Shown: positions 45,434 to 57,861, counted from the first letter of the stretch. The stretch is DNA of 64,000 nucleotides from Perca fluviatilis (GCF_010015445.1 NC_053116.1:31026785-31090784); one strand, 5' to 3'. Notes: generated by a model not told the origin, from the sequence alone. A program made the numbers and translations.

Positions 45434-46728
45434 TTGTTTTCACTCTGAAATATTTTTTTTACTTTGTTGTGGTGGCTGATGTAGAGAAGGCCTACTTCTG
45501 TAGATGAATTCTGACTGGCTTTAAGCTCCAAAAGGGAAATGAGGAATATTCAACAAAAAAAAAGTTAAAGTTGAATTCAAAATAGCTTTATTTCAACAAA
45601 GACCAGATGTTAAAATATGTGAGCCTCCACTCAGCAACACCTGGCCTTCTCTTGGCCAGGCCTTTATCCCCCATCAGCATAACCGGGGCATGAAGAGGGC
45701 GACAAAAACACACTGGCAAGAAAATGAGAATCGGCTTTAACAATGACTATCACCAAGTTGTTATGGCAAACGTGTTAGCAAAGGCTACATGTAGGCAAAC
45801 TGCTGACACAGAGCAACATTAGCATATATTTGGAGTCAGGGTATTCATGGTTTTATTTGGAATAGACCTCCATGAAATGGTCTAAAGAAATCAACAACAA
45901 AAAGCAACTCCTATTTAGTAAATAAGGACATGTAATAAATGCCATGGCTACAGACTTGACTGGAGTCGGTCACCTCTTTGAGTTAAATCAATAAAAAACT
46001 GTGGCCACTTGGGGGCGCTAACTGAAAACACAACATTTAACATATTATCACCTATAAACTTGTTATGGCAAATGTATTAGTAAAACAATTGCCTATTTGC
46101 ATGTCCAGCAGACACGGAGCAACATTTGCATTCATCTGGAGACGTGTAACTAGCCACCTGACGAATCTCATAGTCATAGTTTGTTACTTTAATGTAATCA
46201 TTGTTTTTTGATTTGAGACTTGCTGTGTTGACAATGTGTGTTTTGAAGACCCTAATTAGGTTTTCCAAACTACCAGTAAAAGAAAATCCTTCTCGTTAAG
46301 GCCATGGTTAAGTAGAATTTTATCTAATTTCTTTAGATGTGTCTCTCTATTCAATGACCCAAACAAAGACGGCAACCATTAAATAAGCTATCACTCACGT
46401 TTGCTATCTTTTTTGGTTCAAGGAATGGAGACGGATCATGAGGAACAGGTCAAAACAGTGCTTCACCTAAACGGTAGGGATTGATTTTTGGACTTGTGTG
46501 TAGGGGTGTTGCTCTGGGAGCTGAACATGTCCGAGATTACATGTCAGACAGAGAAAGATAGCATCAGCATCTGAAAGTAGCCAAAATTTCAAGTTAATAT
46601 TAAGTTGTACACACATCTTTAACCCCATTTCCCCTCCTGCTCAACTAAAGCAACAAGCAACAAGTTAGCTGTTCACTGAATATGACGTGTAAAGGCCCCC
46701 CCATTTCGGAGCAGCTTAAAGGTGCTCT
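43861..46728. other. Intergenic sequence, no gene seen
   Basis: AT-rich sequence with one (GT)n array (45392-45432). TGTTATGGCAAA...GT...TTAG phrases recur at 45759-45780 and 46060-46080, suggesting an old local duplication. The open frames are short and follow base composition. Confidence 0.4.
45392..45432. repeat. (GT)n microsatellite
   Basis: About 20 GT units, ending GTGTCTTG. Confidence 0.95.
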
Positions 46729-47300
46729 AAGCGATGTTGGGTGACATCACTTCTTGTTGACGTTCGAAGTATTGTCAAACAAAACAGAGGCTAGCTTGCC
46801 AGTCCCTGCTCCTCATCACGTCCCCTCCCCCTCCTTTCCGCACACTAACCCCCCAACCCCCACCCCCAAATCCTTCTTGTCGGTTATTGGCTGGAACACT
46901 GTTTGTTATGTTTCGTGGTGCAGGTTGGCACAGTTTGTTTTTGTTGCCGTTTGTGGAGCCTGGGCTGTCTACAGAGACCGCGTTTTTTTTTTTTACAGTG
47001 TGTTCAGGGGACAGGCAGCTAGCGGATAGTGAGAAAAGTTTTGCTGTAATGTGACAAAAATGCATTGCTCCTGGGTTGTAACCCAGACCTTCCTCAACAG
47101 CACTGCGAAGGAGGGTCTGGCTAGTCCACACAGCATTCCGGGATGGGAGAAAAACGTGCTCTGGTTTATTGGCATTTCTTTAAACCAATCACAATCATCA
47201 TGGGCGGCACTAAGCGCCCAAAAGAGCTACGGTTTTGCTACTGGGAAGTGTAGAGAAGGCTTTGAAACAGCATTTAGAAATAACATTTACTGAACATATT
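46729..47300. mobile_element. Unclassified DNA-element fragments
   Basis: The first part starts TAAAGGTGCTCTAAGCGATG. The second, from about 47085, has CAGACCTTCCTC, GCGAAGGAGGGTCTGG (a hairpin), then TTTAAACCAATCACAATC. The latter phrase recurs at 50658, showing that both belong to one repeat family. Confidence 0.5.
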
Positions 47301-47929
47301 CTTGAAAAATTTAATTATTATAATATTCTATTTGTGGTAGCTTGTAAAAAAAAAAGAAGAATTTAACATTTCAATGTTACCCCCATTATTTAGCATTAAT
47401 AAGCAATGTACAAACACTAAATGGTTAATAAAGTTGTAAGAAGATTTAAGAACCCCTTTAAAGATTTATTAATATATATTTGTCAAGAATTATCACATGT
47501 CCTATGTAACATCAATAACGGGTGTAACAGTAAAATAAAACCTTGCACAAATGGACAACTCCTTAGAGTGTGTTATAAAGCATTTCCTGTTATGAATCCT
47601 TTATATGAGGAATTATAATTTCTAACAAACACATTGATAAACACAAACCAATGTCTACATTTGCTCACAACAACAATATAGGGTGTCATACTGTTTTATA
47701 AACCATTTATTAGTGTTATACACGGCTATAAATGCTGAAAAAAGAAAAAGTGGGACTTTGTAAAATAAAATGTTATCAAAATGTGTCAGAGAAGGTGGGC
47801 TTGTGCTAATGGAACATTGACTCTGAATTTGTGGTCATTTCAAGTTATACCACCCACATAAAATATAATTTGTGGGTGGTATTTTCAGACATAAAATCAG
47901 ACATACCCCTGCAGGACTCTGGACTAAGA

Positions 47930-48065
47930 CTCTACTTGTCAGGGTAAAAAATCCTGGAAACAGGATCAAAACCATCATGGGACACAAAATCTACCACTAA
48001 AAGACAGGATAATTCTGATTATAGTGACAATAAATACTTAAATACTGGCAGTGAAAGTGACTAAA
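47930..48065 (+). repeat. Local direct duplication, copy 1 (136 bp)
   Basis: Nearly identical to 49640-49776, with only a handful of differences. It runs from CTCTACTTGTCAGGGT to CAGTGAAAGTGACTAAA. It is joined on the right to a repeat of the 50610-51010 family. No coding content. Confidence 0.9.
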
Positions 48066-48067
48066 CA

Positions 48068-48215
48068 GATAGTCTAGCTGTCTGGATTTACCCTGCAGAG
48101 ATCTGAGGAGCAGTTAACTATAGTCCTCATAAATCCACCGAAGATTAAATTCCTGCACAAAGAAAGCATAAGGTAATCCCGGAAGTGGAACGTTGTGGAT
48201 ATAGACTATGACCAG
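48068..48215. mobile_element. Partial copy of the repeat at 50610-51010
   Basis: GATAGTCTAGCTGTCTGG, AAGATCTGAGGAGCAG-like words, and GTGGATATAGACTATG match the right half of the 50610-51010 element in the same orientation. Confidence 0.75.
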
Positions 48216-48512
48216 GGATATACCCATGTTGACTGGCTTGGTTTAAATTTCCAAAAGGAGGGTTGAACACTAATCAGACAACCCTGGCCCAACCCTGGTC
48301 AGCGGTGTGAAAGAGGTATTACATTCTCCTCCAAACACAGCTATACCACAGAGACAATGATCCAGGAACAGTTAGATTATATACTTATACTATTATCCAA
48401 TATTGTGGCACCATTACCCACAACGTAACTTGTTAATATGCAGATCAACTTCCTCCTCTTGCTCAGTGGTGACACTGCATAAAGGGAAACGTAGCATGGA
48501 AATAAAATGACC

Positions 48513-48533
48513 ATGCAAATAAGTCATGCAAAT
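48513..48533 (+). promoter_or_regulatory. Two octamer motifs 13 bp apart
   Basis: ATGCAAAT occurs at 48513-48520 and again at 48526-48533. This is the consensus site of POU/Oct factors. No other enhancer evidence is visible, so the role is only a possibility. Confidence 0.25.
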
Positions 48534-48739
48534 GACACCACTGTAGTCTCTATCACTGCTGTGCAATCTCCGCTATCCATTCAGGGGCATAAAATAAATT
48601 AAACTAACTCTGCCTGAAAATACATTTGCTCCACAATTACTTAAAGTGTTCTTCTAAAGGATTGTTTTTCTATGAAATATGGTGTGCTAAATTGATGGAT
48701 AGAATGAGAGTAGACTTTATTTATAACTATGTCTTCATT

Positions 48740-48960
48740 TACCCCATCCCATGCCTCTCAAGTTTCCTTCTCTCCATCCCTCTCTTCACACTTCCTCCTC
48801 TTCCTATTTAACTTATCCTCGCTCTTTTCCTTTCCTTTCCTTTATCCTTCCTTTTCCTCTCTCTCTCTCTCTTTTTCTTTTTCCCCTCTCTCCCTCCCTC
48901 CTGCCTCATTCCACTTTCCCACTGCTCCCTCCTCGTTTCCCTCTCCATTCCTCCCTCCTG
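48740..48960. repeat. Pyrimidine-rich low-complexity tract
   Basis: Long C/T runs on the plus strand (TTTCCTTTCC, CTCTCTCTCT). The Ser/Pro/Phe-rich open frames come from this composition. Confidence 0.85.
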
Positions 48961-49639
48961 GCCTCTGACCCCGATGCTGTGTTGAGGTTAGGCAGACGGA
49001 CGGTGGGTGAGGGATTGCCCCTGCCAGCCTCTGACATTGGGCCCCATTCAGGCTGGGGAAATGATCGATGTTAAATCTAATTTTAAACACCCCCAGTTTA
49101 ACTCCAGCAGACAGGTGGGGAGTGGAGGCCAGCGGCTGGCAACACAGCTGGGGCAACCTGATAAGACCTACGGTTCAAGTCTACCTGCAGGTGTGTTTGT
49201 GTGCATGCATGGGTTTGTGTGTGTTGCCTTCTTACTTGAAACAGCTTACTTGACACAGGAGCCATCTGTCCTTCACTTAAAGGGGAGATGGAGGGTGTTA
49301 CTTTATAGACAGGGATGCAGATTTCTGCCTGTTTTATGGTTCTGCAGAGGCTCCACACAGAGCTTTCGCCATAGCCTACGTAAGTGGACTGATGTTAATA
49401 CTTGTGCGCTGGTGTGTGCGTCGAGCCGGTATGTGTGTGCGTGTTAGTGTGGGGAGTAGGTGATATAGCGAGGGAGAAGTGAGAGAGTGATGGCGATTAT
49501 CTTTGGAGCGCGTACCGACTCTAGAGTCATAGTGAGAGAAACAAAGTTTCAGGCTACGGCGTAGGGTCCGGCGTAGACGCAGAGGGGTCTGCGGGGGTAC
49601 GCCATCGATTCGACGCAGAAGCATAAAACAGCCTTAAGG

Positions 49640-49776
49640 CTCTACTTGTCAGGGTGAAAAATCCTGGAAACAGGATCAAAACCATCATGGGACACAAAAT
49701 CTACCACTAAAAAGACAGGATAATGCTGATTATGATGACAATAAATACTTAAATACTGGCAGTGAAAGTGACTAAA
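49640..49776 (+). repeat. Local direct duplication, copy 2 (137 bp)
   Basis: Second copy of 47930-48065, about 1.7 kb away in direct orientation. Flanks differ on both sides. Confidence 0.9.
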
Positions 49777-50609
49777 ACTCTGACATCATTTTGAAGAACA
49801 TGGAATTTGTTAGGTGCAGCGAGGCATACATACATCAGAGTCAGGCACAGGCTAACAGTGCCCACAGATGCATCAAAGGAATGTATCGCACCCTTTCCCA
49901 GTAAGTTACCTGCCAAAATGGCCGTTAGGTTGGGTTTTTAATTACAGATCACAGCTTAAATCCAATTTGCCCATGTTGCTCCTACCATCTCATTAGTGAG
50001 TCTTTCCTAAACTGACAAAAATTAACAAAGGCTGTAATTTCTAACACTAGATGCCAGGAGCTGATGCACAGACTGCAGGAGACTGATGATGCAGATTGTG
50101 GAGTAGGAAGTATGAAGGGAAAATTGCCAGCACACTGGAGTTCATGATGATACGTATGCTATATTATAGTTATGGTTTGTGAAAACTTCACCTTTATTTG
50201 AGGAGATTGCATGCATTTATTGTTACTATAATGCACCACAAATAAGAGCTCTATTGTGGCAATTGCTGAATTTGGTGACAAATTGATTGAAAGCTATCAC
50301 CCTTATTTACTTGTTTAACAGTCACCTTTTGTGTAAGGACATATAAACTATAATGATTCTACAGTTATTTTAATAATTTTTCACTGGACTCCCACCAGAG
50401 GTTAGTTCTTGTTCATGATATTTCAACACCTGCTGAGTCATGTCAGCTCCTGCACACTGCACAGCTGTTTATCTTGCATGATAGAAAGAATGGGGTAGCT
50501 AGCATTAGCTGTCTCTCTTTCATGGTTCCAGTAATTGCAAATAGTCAGACTGTCAAAACTCACAGAAACAAGTAGAATCCTGTAACCTCAGCACTGCAAA
50601 TAGACAGTA

Positions 50610-51010
50610 CCCCGTGAGATGGGAAAGGAAACGCGCTCCGGTTTATTAGCATGTCTTTAAACCAATCACAATCGTCATGGGTGGTGATAATTGCCGCACA
50701 GAGCCCCAGTGCTGCTGCAAAATAGGGAAGGGACCTGTTTTGGTGGGACATGTGCACGTTCAAAAGTTGTTTTAGTCATGCAACAGAGAACTCATATTGG
50801 ACAGATAGTCTAGCTAGCTGTCTCGATTTACTCTGCAAAGATCTGAGGAGCAGTTAACCATGGTCTTCATAAATCCACTGGAGTTTAAAATTCCAACACA
50901 AAGAAAGTGTAAGGTACCGGACATCCAGCCGAAAAGAGTGACATATGGCGGAATTTCCGGCAGCAACGGAGCAACCCTGGAAGTGGAAGGTCGTGGATAT
51001 AGACTAATCA
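50610..51010. mobile_element. Unclassified teleost DNA element, best copy in window
   Basis: Contains ACCAATCACAATCGTCATGG, GATAGTCTAGCTAGCTGT, GATCTGAGGAGCAGTTAACC, GGCGGAATTTCCGGCAGCA and GTCGTGGATATAGACTA. Partial copies lie at 47085-47300 and 48068-48215. It is noncoding. I know this repeat as frequent in fish but cannot assign its superfamily. Confidence 0.65.
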
Positions 51011-53411
51011 GGGAGTAACGTAAGGTGTGCTGAAATCACAAATGGGACTGAGCAACAGCTAACAAAGTTGCAACAACAAACTATATACTGTATATCCAGT
51101 ACAAATATATACTGATTTCTTAGATAAACATTTATTTTAATGTTAGTTTGACTTTAAGGATCTTGAGGACTACCACTCACCACACACTGGACCATGTCAT
51201 GGTTCTATTCTGAAACCAGATTTCAACTTAAACACAGCAGTCAGAGCAACAAGCTTTTCCTTCAGCAACAGTGACGCCACTTGTGGTGCTTGTCTGTGTT
51301 TCTCCTTTAGGCTTTCGTAACTCAGCCTGATGATGATTTATGACTGGCTGGGCGAGCTGATTAAATCACTGAACAGAATGCCAGGTAGCATTACCACGGC
51401 CATCACCGCTCTATATGGCCGTCGCATGGCAACCACTACGTTCCTATCCCCCTGTCTGTCGTATAAACTGCCAGACTGTCTCTCCCACTTCCTCTCTTGC
51501 ATTTTATTTTTCTTCATTATCCCTCTCACTCTTTTTCCTTTCTCTACACGCATAAAGAGTCGAGAGAGAGAGAGAGAGAAAACGAGAGGGACCCAATGAA
51601 TCTAATTAATCTCCATGGATACCGCACTACAGAGCAGGGTTTTTAAATTGTATTCTGCTACTTTGCACTGCTCAACAAAAGAAAGCAATGGCACGTGAGG
51701 GCTCTCTAATGGGGTTTACATGTCTGAATTAGTCCAGAATGCAGTTCTGGTGCAACTATATCCATGCAGGCTTCTTCTACATTTCGTTTATTGTGTTGCG
51801 TGTCTTACATTCTTAATCAAAATGCCAGTGTCATTTTGCCTTGACCTTTCTGTCTCCATGACAATTCAAATAAAATTCAAAGCTACAAATATAATTCTGA
51901 CCTGCAACCAAAATCCTTGGCTGATCAGCTACATCTCAAAATATTTGAATTAGAATTTCAGGCTTACGTAGAGCTCTGAACACATCGTTCGTACAATCAT
52001 TAAATATTGTAGTACAAAATAGGTGATACATGTTTCATTATGGTACTAGATGTAAATACATTACTGTAAAAGTACTGCAGTAGTGAGAGAATACTACAGA
52101 CACAGTGGAATCATTCAACAAAACCTGAAATGTATTGATGAAAAACAATGCAGTACGATCACAACAGAGGTTTATTTGAATCAAAGCAAAATAATTAGCT
52201 ACAAAAGAAAAGACATCAAATGCAGTGTTCCTCAACTTGCTTGTACTGTAAAAAGCAAAACAAAGAAGTGATTACAGTACATCTTCATCAACTCTGTCTT
52301 GTGGATTTGGCCACAGGTTCTCATCTACATCGCAATTAGCCAAACCTTCAGGCATGGCGAACAATGTTGTATGAGTAAATATGTATTTATATATACAGTA
52401 TATATCTCAATCATCATAACGAGTTGGCAGTATTGGACAAGCAATACCAAGAGCCTGCATGCATACAGTGCATTACTGTCAATACTGTAAATAGTGTCAA
52501 AGGTGGTACATGGGACCATAGAAACAGTGTCTGGTAAACAGTAATACATTACAGTAAAGAAGGATGATGAAATATTACATCCACAGATAATGTAGTTCAT
52601 GCTCCACGCTAATTGGTGACAATGAATCTCGTTATCTTGAAACTTTCATGATCTAAGCATGGAATATTGTTTGTCTGTTTCCATACAACTATGCATTAAG
52701 ACTAATGCAACAGTTACTTATCATTTTGAACTGTTGTATGAATTGATAGTTAGATGATTGTAATGAAATGAATAGACAATCATCTGAAATGTAATGTGTG
52801 AATTGCTTTTTGAAATAGTAGTACTTTGATGTTAAGTTGTGTCATATTGAACAGGTGATCTTTGTTAAATGAACAAATGATATTAGGTTTATGTGTATTG
52901 TATCCAAGCAATTGAAACAAGTTTTGAAAAAATGTGTATTTTGATCATTGGTTGTGAGTTTTGTGTCTAGAGTTTTGAAAAAAGAGGTTCTGAAATTAGT
53001 GCTAAAGTGATTGTAAAAAACTGTAAAAGCAGAGACTACCTGCTGTAAACGCACGACTCATGTCAGACACCTAATATACCGGTTAAACAGCCTCCCAGCA
53101 GCCCCAGCAGTTGATGGCCTGTAAATTGTTGATCAGTGGCTTGGCACAGGGAGGGTAAATTGATTCCAGGAGAATCCTCCAGGAGTGAGTCTGTCTCTAC
53201 AAAGGCCAAATATACAGCCATGCATCAGAATGAGATGGGGGAGAGGAGGGTAGAGAGAGGTTGGGTTAAGGTGGATGGAAAGAAAGAAAGAGAGAGAAAG
53301 AAGGGTGAGAATATCAGTGATTCTGTGTGTGTCAGAAAGAAGATGTGCACAAGAGACACTGGACGGTTCACAAGGAAGAGAAAGAATATCGGTGAAGAAT
53401 GAAAGCAATTT

Positions 53412-53450
<39 letters not shown>

Positions 53451-53580
53451 TGTGTGTGAGAGAGAGAGAGAGAGAGAGAGGCTAATTGTAAGAGACAGAA
53501 GAAGAAATTAATTTATAAAGAAACAAAACAAAGGCAAACACATTTTCCCCATAAACAAAGACTTTGTAGAGGAAGTTACA
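51011..53580. other. Intergenic sequence, no gene seen
   Basis: AT-rich single-copy-looking DNA. At 51423-51435 GTCGCATGGCAAC resembles the X-box bound by RFX factors. A TG/GA array lies at 53417-53480. No exon-like open frame with matching splice sites was found. Confidence 0.4.
53417..53480. repeat. (TG)n(AG)n compound microsatellite
   Basis: TG run followed directly by an AG run. Confidence 0.95.
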
Positions 53581-53589
53581 CTGTGTAAC

Positions 53590-54760
53590 TATTTATTGGG
53601 AAATACCCAAGGGTTAAAGTGTGCCGGAATGATCCGGAACTGTGTTTCGGCTCATTGATAAGTAAATTATCATAACTCATTTCATTCTGAGCGGCGCACC
53701 GCCATGAACTGTAGCTACGGGGTGATTAAGCAGATGTATGTTGTTATGTCTGTAATAACTGCTGGACAGTCAAGTGTCTGTTATCTAAACTGCTCAAGTC
53801 AGTTGATCAGGTTAAGTGAAGGTACTGTAATGTTGCCTAGCCTACCTGTTTGCAGCCTAACGGTTACAAACCGGCTCGGTAGTGAACGCTAACATGCTGA
53901 CGGAGTCAGTGTTTTTTGCTGAGCTAGACCTGAGAACATTCGGCTAAAACAGATCGGTAATGCTGTTTTGCCCTCATTGTTCTCTGTGAAGTTTTCTGGA
54001 AGTGATGTGATGTAGCCTTGCGGCATTTTATGTGAAGGGAGCACTGAACCGGACTCTGTCTAAAAACAACCTTTTGTTACATTGTTTGTCAGCAACCAGT
54101 CATTCAGTAATTTAGGAGGCAATCTGGCCTTGTGTGCTTGGATTAATTTGGCATGCAGTTAACACACACGTCCCAACTCGGCTCCATATCTAACTCACAG
54201 ACATGAGATCACTATCAATCTTCGTATCTTACTTTTGGAAAGACAGTGTGCGCATTTCTGAAAATGTTGATCTATTGTACTTTTGTTTGGAAAATACTAT
54301 AGAGTATTGGTGATAGGCAATCACTGATCGGCAGCGTTTGGGATTATGTGTGCCAGTGCCAGATGGATGGATCAATGAAAACACGAATGGGAACCAACAT
54401 ATTTCCCCAAAAAATAAATAGAGACAGACAGAAAGACTAGCACTGCATGTAATGCTTTTATTTATCTATATTTTCAATTTTAGAAAGAATTTACACTTTA
54501 CATAATACACTATTACGTATTGAAGTCTTCAGAGTGAGAAATCCACTGTTGCTGCTTTATAACAATGAAGCATAAAGGCTTTTCTCTTTGCCAGGCCTTT
54601 GCAGCCAAAGCCTCTGGTGTTTCAAAGTGTTTCTTGGTCCCTCACTATAGTCATGAACATGTTAGCTGGCGTGTTGACGTTCCATTTGTGCTCAAAGCCA
54701 ATTGAGGAAGTTGTGGGAGCGTTGCAAGTGCTAACCTTTACTGGCTGACTTCCAACACAT
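53590..54760. other. Intergenic sequence, repeat content unclear
   Basis: The first part (TGTGCCGGAATGATCCGGAA with the GGCGCACCGCC block) may be a mobile element, but no second end was found. The remainder shows nothing I can name. Confidence 0.3.
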
Positions 54761-54922
54761 TCTCAAACCCAACTCGTAAAATAAGGACGTTCGGTCAGGA
54801 GCCTTTCTCGTTCTTATTTGACGTTAAAAGTCTCCTTTAGCGTCTCATGTAAACGTGCTTGGTCGCCACTATTGCCGTCCCTTTTTCGTCCCTTTTGACG
54901 TGCTTGGTCGGGACGGGTGAAC

Positions 54923-55178
54923 GGAATCGCGGAGGTTGGGTTTACGAGAAAAACAACGGGGAAAGGACGCCTCAAAAGCCGGGAAACACACGCCGTAGAC
55001 GGGGGAAACAAAAGAAAAACAACGGGGAAAGGACGCCTCAAAAGCCGGGAAACACACCGCGGGTGAAGCACGACAATAACGAAATCGCAGAGGTTGGGTT
55101 TAGGAGAAAAACAACGGGGAAAGGACGCCTCAAAAGCCGGGAAACACACGCCGTAGACAGGGGAAACAAAAGAAAGAA
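54923..55178. repeat. Tandem repeat: 160-bp duplication with an internal third unit
   Basis: AACAACGGGGAAAGGACGCC occurs three times (about 54952, 55017 and 55110), each followed by TCAAAAGCCGGGAAACACAC. The outer pair also share the preceding GAGGTTGGGTTTA, so a 160-bp block is duplicated. Confidence 0.9.
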
Positions 55179-55188
55179 GACGGGGAAA

Positions 55189-55266
55189 CAAAACGCCACA
55201 CGCGGGGCACGAACCCGAGTCTCCTGAGTGAAAGTCTGGTGTTTTACCCATCCACCATCCTTACGC
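55189..55266 (-). repeat. tRNA-derived sequence (SINE-like), not a functional tRNA
   Basis: The minus strand has GGATGGTGGATGGGTAAAAC (box A region), CTTTCACTCAGGAG (anticodon-arm-like, closest to tRNA-Glu UUC) and GGGTTCGTGCCCC (box B and T arm). The acceptor ends do not pair, so this is a SINE head or tRNA relic. Confidence 0.6.
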
Positions 55267-56761
55267 AGCAATTTCCCATTACATACCACTCACTAAATCT
55301 CATCCAACTGCGGCTCTCCCCAGTACGTTACACAAATACGCCGAAGGGTGCCTTTTTCGTCGCATCAGACGCTGAAGGACACTGCCCAAACGTACTTATT
55401 TTACAAGTTCGGAATGAGAACGGGTTGTGACTTCAGAAGAATTTGAACGTGTGTGGAATGACTCAGTGGAATTACATGATGTGTGTTTTTGACATTTTTC
55501 TGTTTGCACATTTTATTTGCAATCGTAAATGATGAAGTCATCAAGAAATCATTGAATGTTTGCAGACAAAAGTCAGCCAAAAAACAAACAAAAACCTCAG
55601 CTTTGGGTCACTGCCACTTCATGCTTAACCCTTGTGCTCTACTAAGCAAACTCAAGGTTTCTTGTGCATTTTGTGTCCAACACAATGGCCAAAACATGAT
55701 TCCAATACTCAATAATACAAAACAGGATGAGTAATCACAAAAGTTCACTTCCCAATTGAGGATGAACTGGACAGCACCTTGGCTGCCAAAATCAAATGGC
55801 CATTTCTATATACTGTATTGTGAAGTGGCGTATCATGTCCAAACACTGCAGTGTCTAACTGTGACATCCAGCACACACCCAACTCAGACCGTAGACATGC
55901 ATTTTCTTAACCTTTCAGGGAAGTCAAGAAACACCTTGATTACGTTCCCACAAGGGAACACATTTTACTGTAAAAAGTCTTCTGTTCTTCTCTTCTAGTG
56001 ATTGTTTGCAGATAGATATGTAACCAGCAGGGTAATTTGCCCTTGTCGCGCCCACACAATCGGCCAATGCAGCGAGTGCACAGATCAGTTCCCCCGGATT
56101 TAAATACTGGTAGCAAATCTTTCTCTTCTGCTCTGCAGTGTCTTCTGGGTGCGAGGTATGTGTCATGCGCTTATGATGCTAGTGTTACCTTGTTTATTTT
56201 ATGTCATTTAAGTTTGTAAAAATGTAAATCCAGAATTTCTTTCAGACCGATGTCTGCGTGTGCTGCTCCTGCGTCAGTTAGGATTAACTCGTTGATGTTC
56301 GCTTGGGGCCGAGAGTTTACGATGTCCTATGACTGGTCAGAGCGTACAGCTGAGGTAAAACATTTAGTAAGTTCTGGTTGACTTGTATGCCATTATAGAT
56401 AGATAGTAGGGGCGCACAATTCAGAAAATGTCCCGATTCAATTCAATATTGATTTTTAGGCTCAAGATTCGATTCAAAATCGATTTTCAATTCAAAAACG
56501 ATTCTCAATAAAAAAAACGATTCACAGTACGAAAATGTAGTTACTTTTCCCGTGTGATTGCATTAGATATACAATTTAAAAGAAAAGAAACACAACTAAT
56601 TAAATGTAGTTTGATATTACTTGATATGCCTTCATACAAAAACTTTTGCAACTAAAAACTGCAAAGTGCCAAGCTTTGGCCAGCTTTCAAATACATTTAA
56701 TTCAAGTATAAAATAAAACTGTTAAATAAAAAGAGCTTTTTGTTCAGAGTTCGGTGGGAGT

Positions 56762-57040
56762 CTAGAGCATTGAAAGAGCGCGTTGGTTGACTGGCATGTT
56801 AGGTACTTTAGGTTGTTGTTCGTTCACGTCTTTAATGTTAATCTCCATGTGCGTTCTCAAGTTTGTGGTGTTTCTAAAATACTTAACTTTCGCTTTGCAA
56901 AGCCCGCATATAGCATGATTCCTATCAAGTTCCGTCTTCTCCTCGAGGTTATAAAAGCCGAAATGCGCCCAAACTCTCGCCTTCAATGAGGATGGAGCAG
57001 GTTGAATAATTCTTTCTGTGAGGTTTCCCATTGTTTGCAC
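56762..57040 (-). pseudogene. BED zinc-finger N-terminus of a hAT transposase
   Basis: Residues from about 19 read LKARVWAHFGFYNLEE, then AICGLCKAKVKYFRNTTNLR and THM, the BED-finger pattern with CxxC and a following His. The remainder of the transposase is missing, so the copy is dead. Relatives are the ZBED-type hAT transposases. Confidence 0.75.
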
Positions 57041-57219
57041 CGACTAAACTACTTCTGCTGCACTCGTTCTTCTTTTGATTATAACAAGAGTGCCCAGGCG
57101 TCAGTTTGAATTAGACGCAGTGCCATCTATGGGAATGGCGAGCTAAACTAATTTCAGGACAATAGCATACACGCCTTTGAAAATAAATAAAAAAAATATG
57201 AATAGATTTTTGGAATTCT

Positions 57220-57770
57220 ATAAGTAAGTAAGTAAGTAAGTAAGTAAAGTTTATTTCTATAGCACATTTAAAAACAGCTCGCGCTGACCAAAGTGCTGTA
57301 CATAGCACATTAGCCACAGGGTGATAAAATAAAATAAGAAAAATAAAATAAAACACGTACAAATCAGTGATTTAGGCTAAAAAGTACATTGAAAGACAAA
57401 CGCTTAATTACAAACCTAGCAGGATAAGACAATTAAGATGCTGGGAAGGCCAATGTAAAAAGATGAGTTTTGAGCCTGAAGGGGCATTTCTGATGTCAGG
57501 TGGCAGTCGGTTCCACAGCTGAGGACCAGCAACAGAAAAGGCTCTGTCACCTTTTTGCTTAAGCCGGGACCGTGGGACACGGAGGAGGCCTTGGCTGGAG
57601 GATCTGTGGGACCTAGGGGCTACGTGAAGATGAATAATATCAGCTATGTAGCTGGGGGCCAGGGCGTGAAGTGCTTTAAAAACCATCAACAGTATTTTAA
57701 ATTGTATCCTAGACTGGACTGGAAGCCAGTGCAAGGAGGCTAGGACAGGTGTAATGTGTTCACGCTTTTT
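57220..57770 (-). mobile_element. 3' end of an L2-like LINE with (CTTA)n tail, inside the hAT
   Basis: The minus strand encodes the end of a reverse transcriptase ORF: REHITPVLASLHWLPVQSRI, LKQKGDRAFSVAGPQLWNRL and PPDIRNAPS. Further downstream comes CACTTTGGTCAGCGCGAGC, CTATAGAAATAAA and a CTTA repeat. It resembles the LINE end at 4291-4699 but is a different subfamily. Confidence 0.82.
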
Positions 57771-57836
57771 TGAATCATAAATCGGTAGAGCTTGACTCGC
57801 GATACAAATGTGAATCAATTTTTTTGCACACCCCTA

Positions 57837-57861
57837 ATAGATAGATAGATAGATAGATACG
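57837..57861. repeat. (GATA)n array
   Basis: About six GATA units next to the hAT right end. Confidence 0.85.

Larger units (their letters stand above)
54763..55432. mobile_element. TIR element with internal tandem units and a tRNA-like segment
   Basis: Left CTCGTAAAATAAGGACGTT and right AACGTACTTATTTTACAAG are inverted with few mismatches, followed inward by matching CTTTAGCGTCTCATG and its inverse near 55365. The inner part holds tandem copies of a CGGGGAAAGGACGCC unit and, near the right, a tRNA-derived segment on the minus strand. Confidence 0.65.
56407..57836. mobile_element. hAT element with BED-finger remnant and 8-bp target duplication
   Basis: It starts TAGGGGCGCACAATTCAG and ends TTTGCACACCCCTA, and is flanked by ATAGATAG on both sides (56399-56406 and 57837-57844), though a GATA array there weakens the proof. 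It contains CGATTC-rich ends, a BED zinc-finger remnant of a hAT transposase and a later LINE insertion. Confidence 0.8.

Noticed and set aside
48751..49074. Ser/Pro-rich protein
   Set aside because: Follows a pyrimidine-rich low-complexity tract and appears in two overlapping frames.
51315..51397. Exon-like stretch with TTTAG acceptor and CCAGGTAGCA donor on the plus strand
   Set aside because: All three frames contain a stop codon within the stretch.
55189..55266. Functional tRNA-Glu gene
   Set aside because: Acceptor stem does not pair and the D-arm is aberrant; it is a SINE-like relic.
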